A stretch of 64,000 nt of DNA from assembly GCF_008087625.1 (NCBI RefSeq), contig NZ_CP042997.1:9610001-9674000 (forward strand). Reading direction: 5' to 3'. The notes beneath the pieces are model-generated. The model was not told where the DNA came from. It searched no databases and saw nothing but the letters and a program-made list of their open reading frames with translations. Below, piece after piece: positions 8,408 to 17,140 of the stretch. A program made the translations under genes and the position numbers. Each line of letters starts with the position of its first letter. The first letter of the stretch is position 1. Source of the stretch: Aquisphaera giovannonii (GTDB taxonomy: Bacteria; Planctomycetota; Planctomycetia; Isosphaerales; Isosphaeraceae).

Positions 8408-8824
8408 TCAGGCACGCGTGAAGCTAAGGGGGTTCGTCACGCCGTCGCTCGAGTAGCCCAGCAAGGACAGCGTGGCCGTCCCGAATTGGCCGTGACTGCC
8501 CGAGGTGTCGACGTTCTCGACGACCGCGTTGGCCATGACGTAGACGACGTCTCCGCCGGTAGCCCCCTTGGCGTCCTTGTGGGTCGCGCTGAAGGAGGCG
8601 ACCGTGCCGGGGGCCAGGCCCATCAGCGCGGCGGTGTCCGAGCTGGTGACGGTGGCGGAGGGCTTGTTCTGGAGGCTGACGATGACCGTGGGATAATGGT
8701 CGCCGTCTGCGGAGAACGAGCTCAACGAGCCTCCCTGGGAGAAGCTCACGTTGGTCACCCGGGTGATGCTGGTCGAGCCGTGGGAAACCGCGGCCCAGTT
8801 GGCTTGCAGCTTGGTCGCCGCCAT
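8408..8824 (-). CDS. Major tail tube protein (candidate)
   Basis: A 138-residue protein rich in Ser, Thr, Ala and Gly with alternating beta-strand pattern: TSITRVTNVSFSQGG, then YPTVIVSLQNKPSATVTS, and a final GTATLSLLGYSSDGVTNPLSF. Size, composition and position between the tail terminator candidate and the chaperones match siphophage tail tube subunits, which stack as hexamers to form the tail lumen. ATG 8824 is preceded by AGGAG nine bases upstream, a strong site consistent with high expression. The family is inferred, not matched. Confidence 0.65.
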   Translation of the reverse strand: MAATKLQANWAAVSHGSTSITRVTNVSFSQGGSLSSFSADGDHYPTVIVSLQNKPSATVTSSDTAALMGLAPGTVASFSATHKDAKGATGGDVVYVMANAVVENVDTSGSHGQFGTATLSLLGYSSDGVTNPLSFTRA

Positions 8825-8896
8825 GTCAAGGACTCCTCTGTGGTTCGGGCGGGGGCGTGATGGACGAGTCGGGCGAGTCGAGGGGGAAGGCCGGGA

Positions 8897-9352
8897 TCAT
8901 TCGGCCGTGTTGAGTCCCGTCAAGCCGTCGACGAGATACTGGTATTCCAGGACGGCCTTGATCCGCCGCTCCGGCGCCTGGGGGGGCAGCCAGGTCCACG
9001 ACCGGATCTGCGTCCTCGATGCAATGGCCGCGCCCCCGAGGTTACTCCGCCAGAGGGCATTGGCCGCGATGTTGAGGAGGAGCTCGGCGAGGTCGTCGCG
9101 GGCACGGGGATCGTCGTCCCTCGCCAGGATCGTGAGGGCGACCTGGCAAGTCATGATGGGATCGCCGTCCGCGTCGTCCCAGGGGCAGGCCTGGCGAGTC
9201 TCGGAGGGTTCAATCGACACCGCCCGGCCGTCGCCGGCTCGTTCGCCGCGGTCCTCCGGCAGGCCCGACAGATAGGCCCCGTCGAAGGCCCCGGTCTGCT
9301 CGAGCATGTCGCGGATCAGGCCGCGGATGTCGCGTTCGCGGAAGAGCGTCAC
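8897..9352 (-). CDS. Tail terminator or minor tail protein (candidate)
   Basis: A 151-residue protein starting at GTG 9352 (preceded by GAGG, spacing 7). It begins with an amphipathic helix (RERDIRGLIRDMLEQTGAF), then beta strands around IMTCQVALTILARDD, a helix ARDDLAELLLNIAANALW, and a C-terminal strand KAVLEYQYLV. This helix-strand layout and its length resemble tail-terminator proteins (lambda gpU type) that cap the tail before head joining. It directly precedes the tail tube gene. The call rests on gene order plus fold-like pattern. Confidence 0.6.
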   Translation of the reverse strand: MTLFRERDIRGLIRDMLEQTGAFDGAYLSGLPEDRGERAGDGRAVSIEPSETRQACPWDDADGDPIMTCQVALTILARDDDPRARDDLAELLLNIAANALWRSNLGGAAIASRTQIRSWTWLPPQAPERRIKAVLEYQYLVDGLTGLNTAE

Positions 9353-9384
9353 CGTGATGCCTCGCTTCCTCTCGAATCACTCAG

Positions 9385-9619
9385 TGCCTGTCTCGTAAGT
9401 CCGCGCCGAGGGGCTCCGGACTCCCTCAGGGTGCTCTGGTTATCGCGGAGGGCCAGATCCGCTTCCCCCCTTAAGAAGGGGGGATAGAGAGGGGTGAGTT
9501 CGATCGCCTTAGCCCGGACCAATACACCCCCTCTGACCCCCCCTTGGTAAAAAGGGAGAACCGGGATTGGCTCGCCTTCTTGAGAGGGATTTCAAGAAGC
9601 CCTGCTTATGGGACGGGCT
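9385..9619. mobile_element. MITE-like foldback element between tail genes
   Basis: About 235 bp with no ORF, bounded by imperfect terminal inverted repeats: TGCCTGTCTCGTAAG (9385..9399) and CTTATGGGACGGGCT (9605..9619), which match at about 11 of 15 positions when one is inverted. Inside are a short hairpin (CCCCCC TTAAG AAGGGGGG, about 9464..9483) and a second pair of inverted tracts, AGAGAGGGGTG (left) and CACCCCCTCT (right). Flanks CTCAG and CTTAG resemble a CTNAG-type target, though not an exact duplication. The stop codon of the large glycosidase gene begins just after the right end (9621). No transposase is present, so any mobility would be in trans. Confidence 0.55.
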
Positions 9620-9620
9620 C

Positions 9621-12600
9621 TTAGCGGAATCGCGACAGGGGGAGGAATTTCCTCGCGGAGGGCCTCGACGCCTTGGGGCCGACAGGATTCACTTGCCTCA
9701 CCTCCGCCATCCACTGGTTGATGGCGTACCCGCGGGGCGAGACGCACATGGAATCCTGGACGACGCCGGCCGCGAGCGTCTTCGGCTGCCCCGGCGTAGC
9801 CAGGTAGTTCCGGTTGTTCGCCTGCCCGTCCGACCCGTCGCCCTTGCCGGGCATCTGGAAGGCGTTGTGGTATACGCCCCACATCGACTGCCCGTTGACG
9901 TAGGGCATGCTGTAGGCGTAGTGGCATTTCTCGCGGAAGCCGACCGACTGGAGGAAGGCGTGGTAGTCGGTCGTGGCGTGGGCCCAATTCGGGTGGTAGA
10001 TCATGTCCCGCTGCTTCTCGACCCACATTGACCGGACGTAGGTCGTGCCGGTGTGGGCCTGGGCCGTCGTCCCGAGCATGCCCCGGGTCACCGTGATCGT
10101 GAGGGCGACGGGGTCGAAGGCGGTCACCTGTGCCCACTCGTCGGTCGGCTGGGAGTACGTGTAGAGCTGCCCCGCGGCGTCCGCGGTGATCATGATGTAA
10201 TCGCCCGGGAACAGGGCGATGGTCCCCTGGTTCGCCGCGATCGTCAGCGTGGTGTCGGTCGCCCCCGGCGGGGTCGCCAGCTTGATCGCCGTGCCGCCGT
10301 TGGGCGTCGCGCAGAGGTGCTGGTCGCCGCCCTCGTAGCCGTACAGGAACGCCGACTTCCCGTTCGCCGCGTTGTAGGCGGCGATGGAGGCTGACGTGAA
10401 CTGCGTCTTGGTCGTCGAGGACAGGGTCTTGTACCAGATGTCGTTGACGTACAGGTCGATCAACTCCTCGTCGGTCGCCCCGCGGGCCGCCGTGTACATG
10501 GCCGCGTTGGACCATATGTCCTGGTACGGGGCGAGGGCCACGGCGTCGGCCGACACGCCCTTGGTGAGCCCGTACGTAAGCCAGGATGCGTCGGCCCCGA
10601 GCTGGAGGTTGAAGATCCCGCGGATCTCGCCGCCCCGGTTCCGGCCGCCTTCATTGAAGCGGTCCTTGAAGCGCTGCCAGACCTGGCCGGACCGCTCGAC
10701 GTAATAGGCCGCGTCGATGACCGGCGAGCCGGCGTAAAGGAGCCGCGACATCGCCTGCATCAGGTTCGGGAACATGGGAATCGCCACGTTCCACGGCTCG
10801 TTGACGTACTCGACGTAGACGATCCGCCCCGGGGTCATCGCGTCGCGGACCCGCCGGGCGAGCGCGTCCACCATGTCGTCGTTGGCCCCCGAGGGGACGT
10901 TGACGTGGGCGTTGGCGTTCAGGGCGTCGGCCAGCTTGGGGACGATCTCGATCGGGTAGTTGCCCGGGGCCGGGAGCCGCGTGTAGAGGTAGCACTGGGC
11001 CGGGTTCATGGCGACGGCGGCGGTCGCCGTCGAGGCGGGGTACGTCTGCCCGTCGTACGCCCCGTAGGCCACCGGGATCACGAAGGTGCTGGGCCCCGTG
11101 ACCAGCGGCACGCACCATCCGTTGTTGGAGCCGACGGTCACCGCCTTCCCCTTCTGGTTGTCGGTGAAGGTCGGCCACGAGCTGAACGGGGCGAATCGGT
11201 AGATGGCCCCGGTGACGAGCCCGTGCGGCGACTGCGTGACGAACTCCGCGGCGAAGGTGCGCGCCCCCAGGTTCGCCAGGCTGGCCGCGATCCGGCCCGT
11301 GACGGTCACCGACCCGAGCGTGCCGACCCCCGCGGTGTGCGTGGCGGGCGTCGTGGACCGCGAGCCCCGCCGCACCGTCACCTGCGTCCCGCTCACGGCC
11401 AGCACGCCCATGTCCTCGGAGTCGATCCGGAGCACCAGCCCGACGATGACCGGGGCCGTGGCGGCGTCCGAGATCGTGATCGTCGAGACGAGACGCCCAT
11501 TCGCGTCCAGGGACCCCGTGTCGGCGATCGGCGCCCCGAGCGTGGCCTGGAACGGCGTACCCATGGTCGCCGAGTAGACGTAGGGGCTCACCGTCGTGTC
11601 CCACGGCCCGCCCTGCGTGATGCCGGGGCCCGGCTGGTCGAAGCCGCCCGCGGCCGGCAGCACGGGCCCCAGCTGCGGGGCGTCCTCCGGCTCCGACTCG
11701 CCCCAGCCCGACCCGGCGTTGGACCACGTGGAGTCCATGCAACGCACGGCTCCCAGCCCGTTGGGGAACCGGGCCAGCAACCTGGCGTCGATCTTGAGCG
11801 GGTCGGACGTGTCGACCGTGCACGGCGTGCCGGGGGTGAAGGTGAACCCCCACGGGGGCAGCACCCACATGTTGCCGATCTTCCCGGACTTGGTGGGGCA
11901 CGAGAACTGGACGCTGATGGCCCCGTAGCGGCTGGAGTCGGTGTAGGCGTACTGGAAGACGCGGACCTGGCCGACGCCGTTGACGCCGGTGTTCCGGCAG
12001 GACGCGACTTCGGTGAGGGTCGAGTGGGGCGATCCGCTCACCAGCGAGAGCGTGGTCGGGTTGGCGATCGGGTCCAGGTCGTCCCAGGCGACGGCGTAGT
12101 AGCCTTCCGGGTTGGTCTGGATGATGGTGCTGCTCGGCAGCCCCGTCTGGAAGAAGTCGTTCATCACGCCGAGCTGGGCCGTCGTGGCCTTGAGCGCGAG
12201 CGTGCCGTCCTTGGCGAGCGTGCCCGAGCCGGAGGACATGTTGCCCATCCGGAATGCCTGGTTGGCGAAGGCACAGAAGGGGGTTGTCGTGGTGACGCTC
12301 CACGGGAAGTTCATCCCCGGCCGGAACGTCTTCGCCAGCGTGTCCGCACCGGAGGACGGCCGGCCGGAGCAGTTGGTCATCGGCGCGTTGACTGCCGCCC
12401 CGGGGACCCCGGCCAACGTGCCCGCCCATCCCGTCGGGGCCGAGTAGGTCACGACGTCGCCCGGGGCGATCCGGACTCCGCCCGGGACGCGGAAGATCGC
12501 CGCGGCGTTGGCGCTCGTGTCGAGCGGGACCGGGATCAGGGCGCCCAGGTCCGCACCGTTGACCGAGATCGTCGGCGTGGCCAGCGGGGCCAGGAACGTG

Positions 12601-13385
12601 GTCAGGGCTCCGGGCACGTCGGTGAACACGAATCGGACCAGCGTCCCGGACGTCAGCACGGTCGCCGATGAGACGACGGCGGTGATCAGGGGGGTGTAGG
12701 CGAGCTGAGGCGAGTAGGCCCCCGTCCACGTCCCGAACCTGGTCGTAAAGTCGGAGGTCGACACTCCGCCGGGGATGGCGTTCTTGAGCCCCGGGTCGCC
12801 GACGGCGGGCGTTGCCCCCGTCGGACCCGCGAAGGTGAACTCGACGACCTGCGTGGCCGACGTCCCCACGGTCGACGGCGGGGCACCGTCCCGCAGCGCC
12901 AGGACATCCGCCTGCGTGAGGGCGTAGCCGTTCCACGCCGTGAAGTCGGACAGCGTGACGGGTGCCGCCGCCGGCATGGTCCACAGGTAGAGTGTCTGGC
13001 TGACCGTCGACGTATTGCCGACGACCGATGCGGTCGCGATCGGTATCCCGTTGACGTAGCAGACCTGCCTCCCGGACACCCACGACATCGCGACGTGATA
13101 CACCACGTCGGGGTACGCGGAGAACTGGCCGGAGATGCTGCCAGACGTATTACTTGCAAATAGGTTAAATTTTACAGAATTGGAATTGGCAGTCGTACAG
13201 TTGATGCCGAAGCGGGCGTAGTTCCCGTAGCGGAAGACGTTCGCGTTGGCCAACGCCGCCGGGTTTCCGGTGTACTTGAGGAAGCAGGACATCCCGGCGG
13301 CGGGCTGGCCCAGCCACATATTGTCGGAGGGCCCCCCGTTGAACGCCCCGACCTGGTTGGAGGTGCTCGTGATCGTGATCGACAT
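9621..13385 (-). CDS. Giant tail protein with lectin-like and glycoside hydrolase-like domains
   Basis: A 1254-residue protein starting MSITITSTSNQVGAF; the stop of the preceding gene is one base upstream. Residues 1-200 look like a LamG/concanavalin-type jelly roll (YVNGIPIATA ... LSDFTAWNGYALTQADVLALRDG). Residues about 370-1200 resemble clan-A glycoside hydrolases: VYVEYVNEPWN carries the likely acid/base Glu863, and FLYGYEGGDQH carries a second Glu at 1018, the usual nucleophile position. Beta modules interrupt the barrel, one ending ITVTRGMLGTTAQAHTG (about 1035-1117). There is no signal peptide, consistent with a virion component. Predicted role: tailspike-type polysaccharide binding and depolymerisation at the host surface. 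The substrate is unknown. Confidence 0.75.
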   Translation of the reverse strand: MSITITSTSNQVGAFNGGPSDNMWLGQPAAGMSCFLKYTGNPAALANANVFRYGNYARFGINCTTANSNSVKFNLFASNTSGSISGQFSAYPDVVYHVAMSWVSGRQVCYVNGIPIATASVVGNTSTVSQTLYLWTMPAAAPVTLSDFTAWNGYALTQADVLALRDGAPPSTVGTSATQVVEFTFAGPTGATPAVGDPGLKNAIPGGVSTSDFTTRFGTWTGAYSPQLAYTPLITAVVSSATVLTSGTLVRFVFTDVPGALTTFLAPLATPTISVNGADLGALIPVPLDTSANAAAIFRVPGGVRIAPGDVVTYSAPTGWAGTLAGVPGAAVNAPMTNCSGRPSSGADTLAKTFRPGMNFPWSVTTTTPFCAFANQAFRMGNMSSGSGTLAKDGTLALKATTAQLGVMNDFFQTGLPSSTIIQTNPEGYYAVAWDDLDPIANPTTLSLVSGSPHSTLTEVASCRNTGVNGVGQVRVFQYAYTDSSRYGAISVQFSCPTKSGKIGNMWVLPPWGFTFTPGTPCTVDTSDPLKIDARLLARFPNGLGAVRCMDSTWSNAGSGWGESEPEDAPQLGPVLPAAGGFDQPGPGITQGGPWDTTVSPYVYSATMGTPFQATLGAPIADTGSLDANGRLVSTITISDAATAPVIVGLVLRIDSEDMGVLAVSGTQVTVRRGSRSTTPATHTAGVGTLGSVTVTGRIAASLANLGARTFAAEFVTQSPHGLVTGAIYRFAPFSSWPTFTDNQKGKAVTVGSNNGWCVPLVTGPSTFVIPVAYGAYDGQTYPASTATAAVAMNPAQCYLYTRLPAPGNYPIEIVPKLADALNANAHVNVPSGANDDMVDALARRVRDAMTPGRIVYVEYVNEPWNVAIPMFPNLMQAMSRLLYAGSPVIDAAYYVERSGQVWQRFKDRFNEGGRNRGGEIRGIFNLQLGADASWLTYGLTKGVSADAVALAPYQDIWSNAAMYTAARGATDEELIDLYVNDIWYKTLSSTTKTQFTSASIAAYNAANGKSAFLYGYEGGDQHLCATPNGGTAIKLATPPGATDTTLTIAANQGTIALFPGDYIMITADAAGQLYTYSQPTDEWAQVTAFDPVALTITVTRGMLGTTAQAHTGTTYVRSMWVEKQRDMIYHPNWAHATTDYHAFLQSVGFREKCHYAYSMPYVNGQSMWGVYHNAFQMPGKGDGSDGQANNRNYLATPGQPKTLAAGVVQDSMCVSPRGYAINQWMAEVRQVNPVGPKASRPSARKFLPLSRFR

Positions 13386-13386
13386 T

Positions 13387-14850
13387 CTAGGCCTTCCTGT
13401 TGATGACGGAGACGACGAGCGAGTCCACCTCATCCGGCGGCTCGACATCCATCAAGGTAGTCACGACCGTGGTGTTCTGCTCTTCTCCGGACGTGCCGAA
13501 CGCGCGGACGGAGACCAGGTAAGCTTGATTGCCGACCAGTCCGTCGATATCGACGGAATATCCTGCGTATCTGCCGCCGCCCCATGATACCACCGCGACA
13601 GGGGTGGCGTAGTCGGGCCGGCTGCCGGTACCTAGGTAAACCCGATATCCGAGGGGCCGACGCTGAAGTCGACCATCCTGGGAGTCGGTCCACTCGACCC
13701 GGAGCTTTCCACCGGCGACGGCGAAGGCCCTCAGGCCCCGGGGAGGGAGTGGCAGGTCGGTGACGTCTCTTGCCGTTGAGTCCAGGGCCAGGTCCACGAC
13801 GGCGTCGACATTCTTCTCTTCGAGTCCGGTGATGATGTCCGTGGAGCGGACCGCGAATGTATAGGAGGCGGGAGCATCGAGCGGTGGGCTCGTCCAGGAT
13901 GTCTTCGAGGTCGTCGCCAGGCACAGGCTATAGTCGACCAAGCCGCCAAGCCCGTCATTCATGTACACGTTATAGACGTTGGTCCTGTCGGACGTTTGGC
14001 CCCCCAGGAAGTGGCCGACGCAGGCAGTCCACTGGAGGGCGATGGATATGGCCCCCTTCCCTCCCTCGACGGTTCCGCCCGACGCCACGACCGTCGCCGA
14101 TCGCCACGCCTGCGTAGTCCCTCCGTCGCGGGTCCCGCCCGACGCCATGACCGTCGCCGACCGCCACGCCTGCGCACGCCCTCCGTCGCGGGTCCCGCCC
14201 GAGGCCACGACCGTCGCCGACCGCCACGCCTGCGTAGTCCCTCCGTCGCGGGTCCCGCCCGACGCCACCGCCGTCAACGACCGCCACGCCTGCGTAGTCC
14301 CCCCGTCGCGGGTGCCGCCCGACGCCATGACCGTCGCCGACCGCCACGCCTGCGTAGCACCTCCGTCGCGGGTGCCGCCCGACGCCACGACCGTCGCCGA
14401 TCGCCGCGCCTGCGTAGCACCTCCGTCGCGGGTGCCGCCCGACGCCACCGCCGTCAACGACCGCCACGCCTGCGTAGTCCCCCCGTCGCGGGTGCCGCCC
14501 GACGCCACGACCGTCGCCGACCGCCACGCCTGCGCCCGCCCTCCCTCACCGATACCGCCCGAGGCCACGACCGTCGCCGATCGCCACGCCTGCGCCAGTC
14601 CCCCCTGACCGATCCCGCCCGAGGCCGCGAGCCCATGAGACAGGGAAGTCGCGGCGGTGCCCCCGATGAAGGAGCCGCCGGATGACGAGTTGGGCTGTGT
14701 GAGCGACGCGGGCCGGCCGCCCAACCCCTGAAGGATGAATTGAGGACCGCCCCAGCCCTGGACCATGGGGCCCGTGTTTGGGATGAGGGGGTACCACCCC
14801 TGGGTTACCAAGTGATCGTCGGCCAGCCCTTGCGTGAAGATCGATCGCAT
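13387..14850 (-). CDS. Tandem-repeat fibre protein with fibronectin-like C-terminus
   Basis: A 487-residue protein. Residues about 75-265 are roughly ten copies of a 20-residue repeat (ASGGTRDGGTTQAWRSATVV) encoded by near-identical 60-bp units. Variation is limited to a few positions, such as TT or AT before Q and TVV, TVM or TAV at the end. The C-terminal 220 residues look like two fibronectin type III domains (LRVEWTDSQDGRLQRRPLGY; AYLVSVRAFGTSGEEQNTTV). Start ATG 14850 overlaps the preceding TAA. A repetitive shaft plus beta-sandwich tip suggests an adhesive fibre on the virion. No enzymatic motif is seen. Confidence 0.75.
   Translation of the reverse strand: MRSIFTQGLADDHLVTQGWYPLIPNTGPMVQGWGGPQFILQGLGGRPASLTQPNSSSGGSFIGGTAATSLSHGLAASGGIGQGGLAQAWRSATVVASGGIGEGGRAQAWRSATVVASGGTRDGGTTQAWRSLTAVASGGTRDGGATQARRSATVVASGGTRDGGATQAWRSATVMASGGTRDGGTTQAWRSLTAVASGGTRDGGTTQAWRSATVVASGGTRDGGRAQAWRSATVMASGGTRDGGTTQAWRSATVVASGGTVEGGKGAISIALQWTACVGHFLGGQTSDRTNVYNVYMNDGLGGLVDYSLCLATTSKTSWTSPPLDAPASYTFAVRSTDIITGLEEKNVDAVVDLALDSTARDVTDLPLPPRGLRAFAVAGGKLRVEWTDSQDGRLQRRPLGYRVYLGTGSRPDYATPVAVVSWGGGRYAGYSVDIDGLVGNQAYLVSVRAFGTSGEEQNTTVVTTLMDVEPPDEVDSLVVSVINRKA
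14071..14640 (-). repeat. 60-bp tandem repeat array, about 9.5 units
   Basis: Contiguous 60-bp units without spacers lie inside the fibre gene. The common part on the plus strand reads CGCCACGCCTGCGTAGTCC then CTCCGTCGCGGGT. Units differ by only a few bases, and every unit keeps the reading frame. The two units nearest the gene start (14521..14640) are the most diverged. This pattern points to recent expansion by slippage or recombination. Confidence 0.9.
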
Positions 14851-15878
14851 TAGGACCTCTGCGTCGGGGCCGCGGCGTTATCGAGGGTGAAGCTGCGGAC
14901 CGCGGTGGTCCCGTCGGCCGCGTAGAGGGTCAGGGTGGTCCCGGAGAGGACCCACTTGCCGAAGCCTTGTGCCCGCGCGGCGTTCAACGAATCGCCGACC
15001 GTCTGGGCCGTGTTGCTCGTCGGCACGGCCTGATTGAGGTCGAGTTGCACGCCTCCGGCCGAGCTCGTCGCGATCTTGTTGGCGGGTGTCACCAGGATGG
15101 CGGCGGCGCAAGCGGTGGCGACCTCGGCCGCCGTCATCGCGGTGGCCACGTCCGCGAAGGCCGATCCCGTGGTCTGGTCGATCACATTCGTGGGGAGGCC
15201 CTGGCTGTAATCCAGCCGGACCTCGCCGGCCGCGTCCGTCGCCAGCTTGTTGGCGGGCGTCACCAGGATCGCGGCGGCGCAGGCGGTGGCGATCGACGTC
15301 GCCGAGGAGACGGAGCCCACGGAGCCGGTGACCGACCCGACCGAGCCCGTCGTGCTGAAGGTCTGCGAGGCCGCGAGGGTGACTCCCGCCGCGGCCGTGA
15401 TGTTCGTCGTGCTCGCCAGCGTCGCCGCCGGGATCGTCACTCCGCCGGAGCACGTGACGGGCTGGGACTTGATCGTCTGGAGATCCGCCCCGACGTAGCC
15501 GGATGAGTTGGCGACCGGGAGGCCGCCGACGGTCCCCGGCGAGGCCGCCGGAAGTGCGGAGAGCCCGAGGTTCGTCCCGGCCTGGCCGTCGAAGGCGACG
15601 ACCTCATAGAGCGTGTCGGAGGGGTCGGCGCCGGTCGCCGTGGCGTGGAGCCAGAGCGGGCCGAGCGTGCCGGAGTCGGTCGCGTTGCCGGCGACCTTGT
15701 AGACGCCGTTGCCGACCTCGGAGACCGCCCCGGCCGGGGCCGCGAAGGCGCCGCCGTTCTTTGAGATGGTGACCGTCGGCGAGGCCCCCGCGAGGCCCGT
15801 GATGTGGTCGATCGATGAGACCAGCATGAAAGTCAGCGGCCTCGACGAACTCGACTGGGGGATCTGGTACGCTGGCAT
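14850..15878 (-). CDS. Fibre-like structural protein with internal duplication
   Basis: A 342-residue protein. It starts MPAYQIPQSSSSRPLTFMLV; longer starts upstream run into the preceding gene. Residues 10-110 look like a beta-sandwich adapter (SPTVTISKNGGAFAAPAGAVSEVGNGVYKV). The remainder is low-complexity beta material with a duplicated block: ATACAAAILVTPANKLATDAAG and ATACAAAILVTPANKIATSSAG. Short GSVGSVTGSVGSV repeats lie between. It ends in a hairpin (GTTLTLYAADGTTAVRSFTL) like fibre tips. Its TAA overlaps the ATG of the tandem-repeat gene, implying co-translation. It is probably a tail or neck fibre. Confidence 0.7.
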   Translation of the reverse strand: MPAYQIPQSSSSRPLTFMLVSSIDHITGLAGASPTVTISKNGGAFAAPAGAVSEVGNGVYKVAGNATDSGTLGPLWLHATATGADPSDTLYEVVAFDGQAGTNLGLSALPAASPGTVGGLPVANSSGYVGADLQTIKSQPVTCSGGVTIPAATLASTTNITAAAGVTLAASQTFSTTGSVGSVTGSVGSVSSATSIATACAAAILVTPANKLATDAAGEVRLDYSQGLPTNVIDQTTGSAFADVATAMTAAEVATACAAAILVTPANKIATSSAGGVQLDLNQAVPTSNTAQTVGDSLNAARAQGFGKWVLSGTTLTLYAADGTTAVRSFTLDNAAAPTQRS

Positions 15879-15879
15879 C

Positions 15880-16656
15880 TCAGGCGACTCCTCGCGATCC
15901 TGCTCGCGTGTAGAGGGTTCGGCGGACTCGTGCCGCGCCGGCATAGTAGGCCGCGAACTCCGGGGCGGGCCACCCGAGGGCCGGGCGATACACGGACCAC
16001 AAGGCCGCCGTCAGCGACCTTACCTCCGCGTCCGCCAGACAGCGGCCGTACGCCGCCGAATAGGCGATCTGCCCCGCGAACCCGCGTGTGCCGGTCGAGT
16101 TATTCCCGAGGTAGACGTAGGTCGGGGCCGAGAGCGTGGCCGTGGGCGGGGACGCCGCAGAGATCGGCGTGCCGTCCACATAGAGTGTCCAGGACACGCC
16201 CGATTGCCACGTGAAGATGTAGACGTGCCAGGCCCGGATGTCGGGCGTGGGGAACGTCCCCGTGATGCCATTCACGACGCCCTGGACGCTCGTGAAGCTC
16301 GTGTTAACGAGAAGCGTGATCGCCGCGCCCGACGCGTCCATGAGCCGGCCGTAGCTGCCGCCGCCGGTCCCCGTCGCGTTCGCCACGAAGACGAGGCTCG
16401 CCGACTTGAGGCCGGCGAGCCACGCCCCCGAGTCCGTGACCACGGCGTTGCCCCCGGCCAGGGCGAGGCCGTGACCGTGGGGCGTGCTCGCCCACGAGTA
16501 GCCGGTCCCCGAGATCCCTGCCGTCGTGCCGCCCGCCGCGTCCCAGAGCGCCGAGCCCTGGCCCTCGTTCATGGTCCACGCCCGCAGGAGCCCGGTCGAC
16601 AGGTGATATCGCGTGTCGATCGGCGTTCCGGCGGGGGGCTTATCTCTCCAGCGCAT
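15880..16656 (-). CDS. LamG/ConA-like lectin protein
   Basis: A 258-residue protein. Residues 22-225 read as a LamG-type jelly roll: LLRAWTMNEGQGSALWDAAGG, then SLVFVANATGTGG, the strand pair WHVYIFTWQSGVSWTLYVDG, and the closing GFAGQIAYSAAYGRCLADAEV. The last is the characteristic end strand and helix of the fold. No signal peptide is present, so it is likely a virion protein rather than a secreted one. It resembles the N-terminal domain of the giant glycosidase protein, suggesting shared carbohydrate-binding roles. It ends one base before the next gene's start. Confidence 0.75.
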   Translation of the reverse strand: MRWRDKPPAGTPIDTRYHLSTGLLRAWTMNEGQGSALWDAAGGTTAGISGTGYSWASTPHGHGLALAGGNAVVTDSGAWLAGLKSASLVFVANATGTGGGSYGRLMDASGAAITLLVNTSFTSVQGVVNGITGTFPTPDIRAWHVYIFTWQSGVSWTLYVDGTPISAASPPTATLSAPTYVYLGNNSTGTRGFAGQIAYSAAYGRCLADAEVRSLTAALWSVYRPALGWPAPEFAAYYAGAARVRRTLYTRAGSRGVA

Positions 16657-16674
16657 CGGTCGTGCTCCGGACGG

Positions 16675-17052
16675 TCAGGCAATCCTGGACGAGGTGACCT
16701 GTACGGTGATCGCGTTCGTCGCATCGAGGTTCGTCGCGACGACCTTGTAGACGCCGGTCGGCAATCGGAGCGTCTTCTGATACGTGGAAGACGCGGAGAG
16801 GCCGGAGAACGGGTAGGTCGCGGCCGCCACCGTGTCGTACGCGCCGCCCGCGTCCCCCTGGGGGAAGACGTCGAGGCGGCAGCCGTTGGTCGCCGCGACG
16901 GAGGAACCGGTCGTCACCCTGAGGGCAATGTCGCCGCCGAAGGCGCCGCCCGTGCTGAGGTCCACGGTCGCGGTCGCCGTCCCGCCCGCGGCGAGCGGGC
17001 CGCTGGCGATGACGTTGCCGGCCGTCCCCGCCGTTACGATAGGGCCTGCCAT
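16675..17052 (-). CDS. Small beta-rich virion protein
   Basis: A 125-residue protein starting MAGPIVTAGTAGNV. It is almost entirely beta-prone with Gly, Ala, Thr and Val, low charge, and a jelly-roll-like strand pattern (TATVDLSTGGAFGGDIALRV; KTLRLPTGVYKVVATNLDA). It resembles small decoration or Ig-like subunits displayed on virions, though no family match can be asserted. It lies between the lectin-like gene and a 151-residue gene of similar composition. Confidence 0.65.
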   Translation of the reverse strand: MAGPIVTAGTAGNVIASGPLAAGGTATATVDLSTGGAFGGDIALRVTTGSSVAATNGCRLDVFPQGDAGGAYDTVAAATYPFSGLSASSTYQKTLRLPTGVYKVVATNLDATNAITVQVTSSRIA

Positions 17053-17140
17053 GTCATCCTTCCCGGGGTGTTTCCCCGTCAGCAATCGGAGCGTTGAGGT
17101 GTGGTAAGCGACGGCGTTTCAGGTGTGCGCGCGGGTCGTA

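Noticed and set aside
10905-12671. Rightward 588-codon frame opposite the glycosidase gene
   Set aside because: It is an antisense shadow of the same gene with no ribosome site or domain.
10651-13083. Leftward 810-codon frame overlapping the giant glycosidase gene in another frame
   Set aside because: The composition is Arg/Gly/Pro/His-rich without motifs; the alternative frame has coherent lectin and hydrolase motifs.
14071-14640. Regular 60-bp repeats considered as a CRISPR array
   Set aside because: Units are contiguous with no unique spacers, sit inside an open frame and encode a 20-residue protein repeat; no cas genes are nearby.
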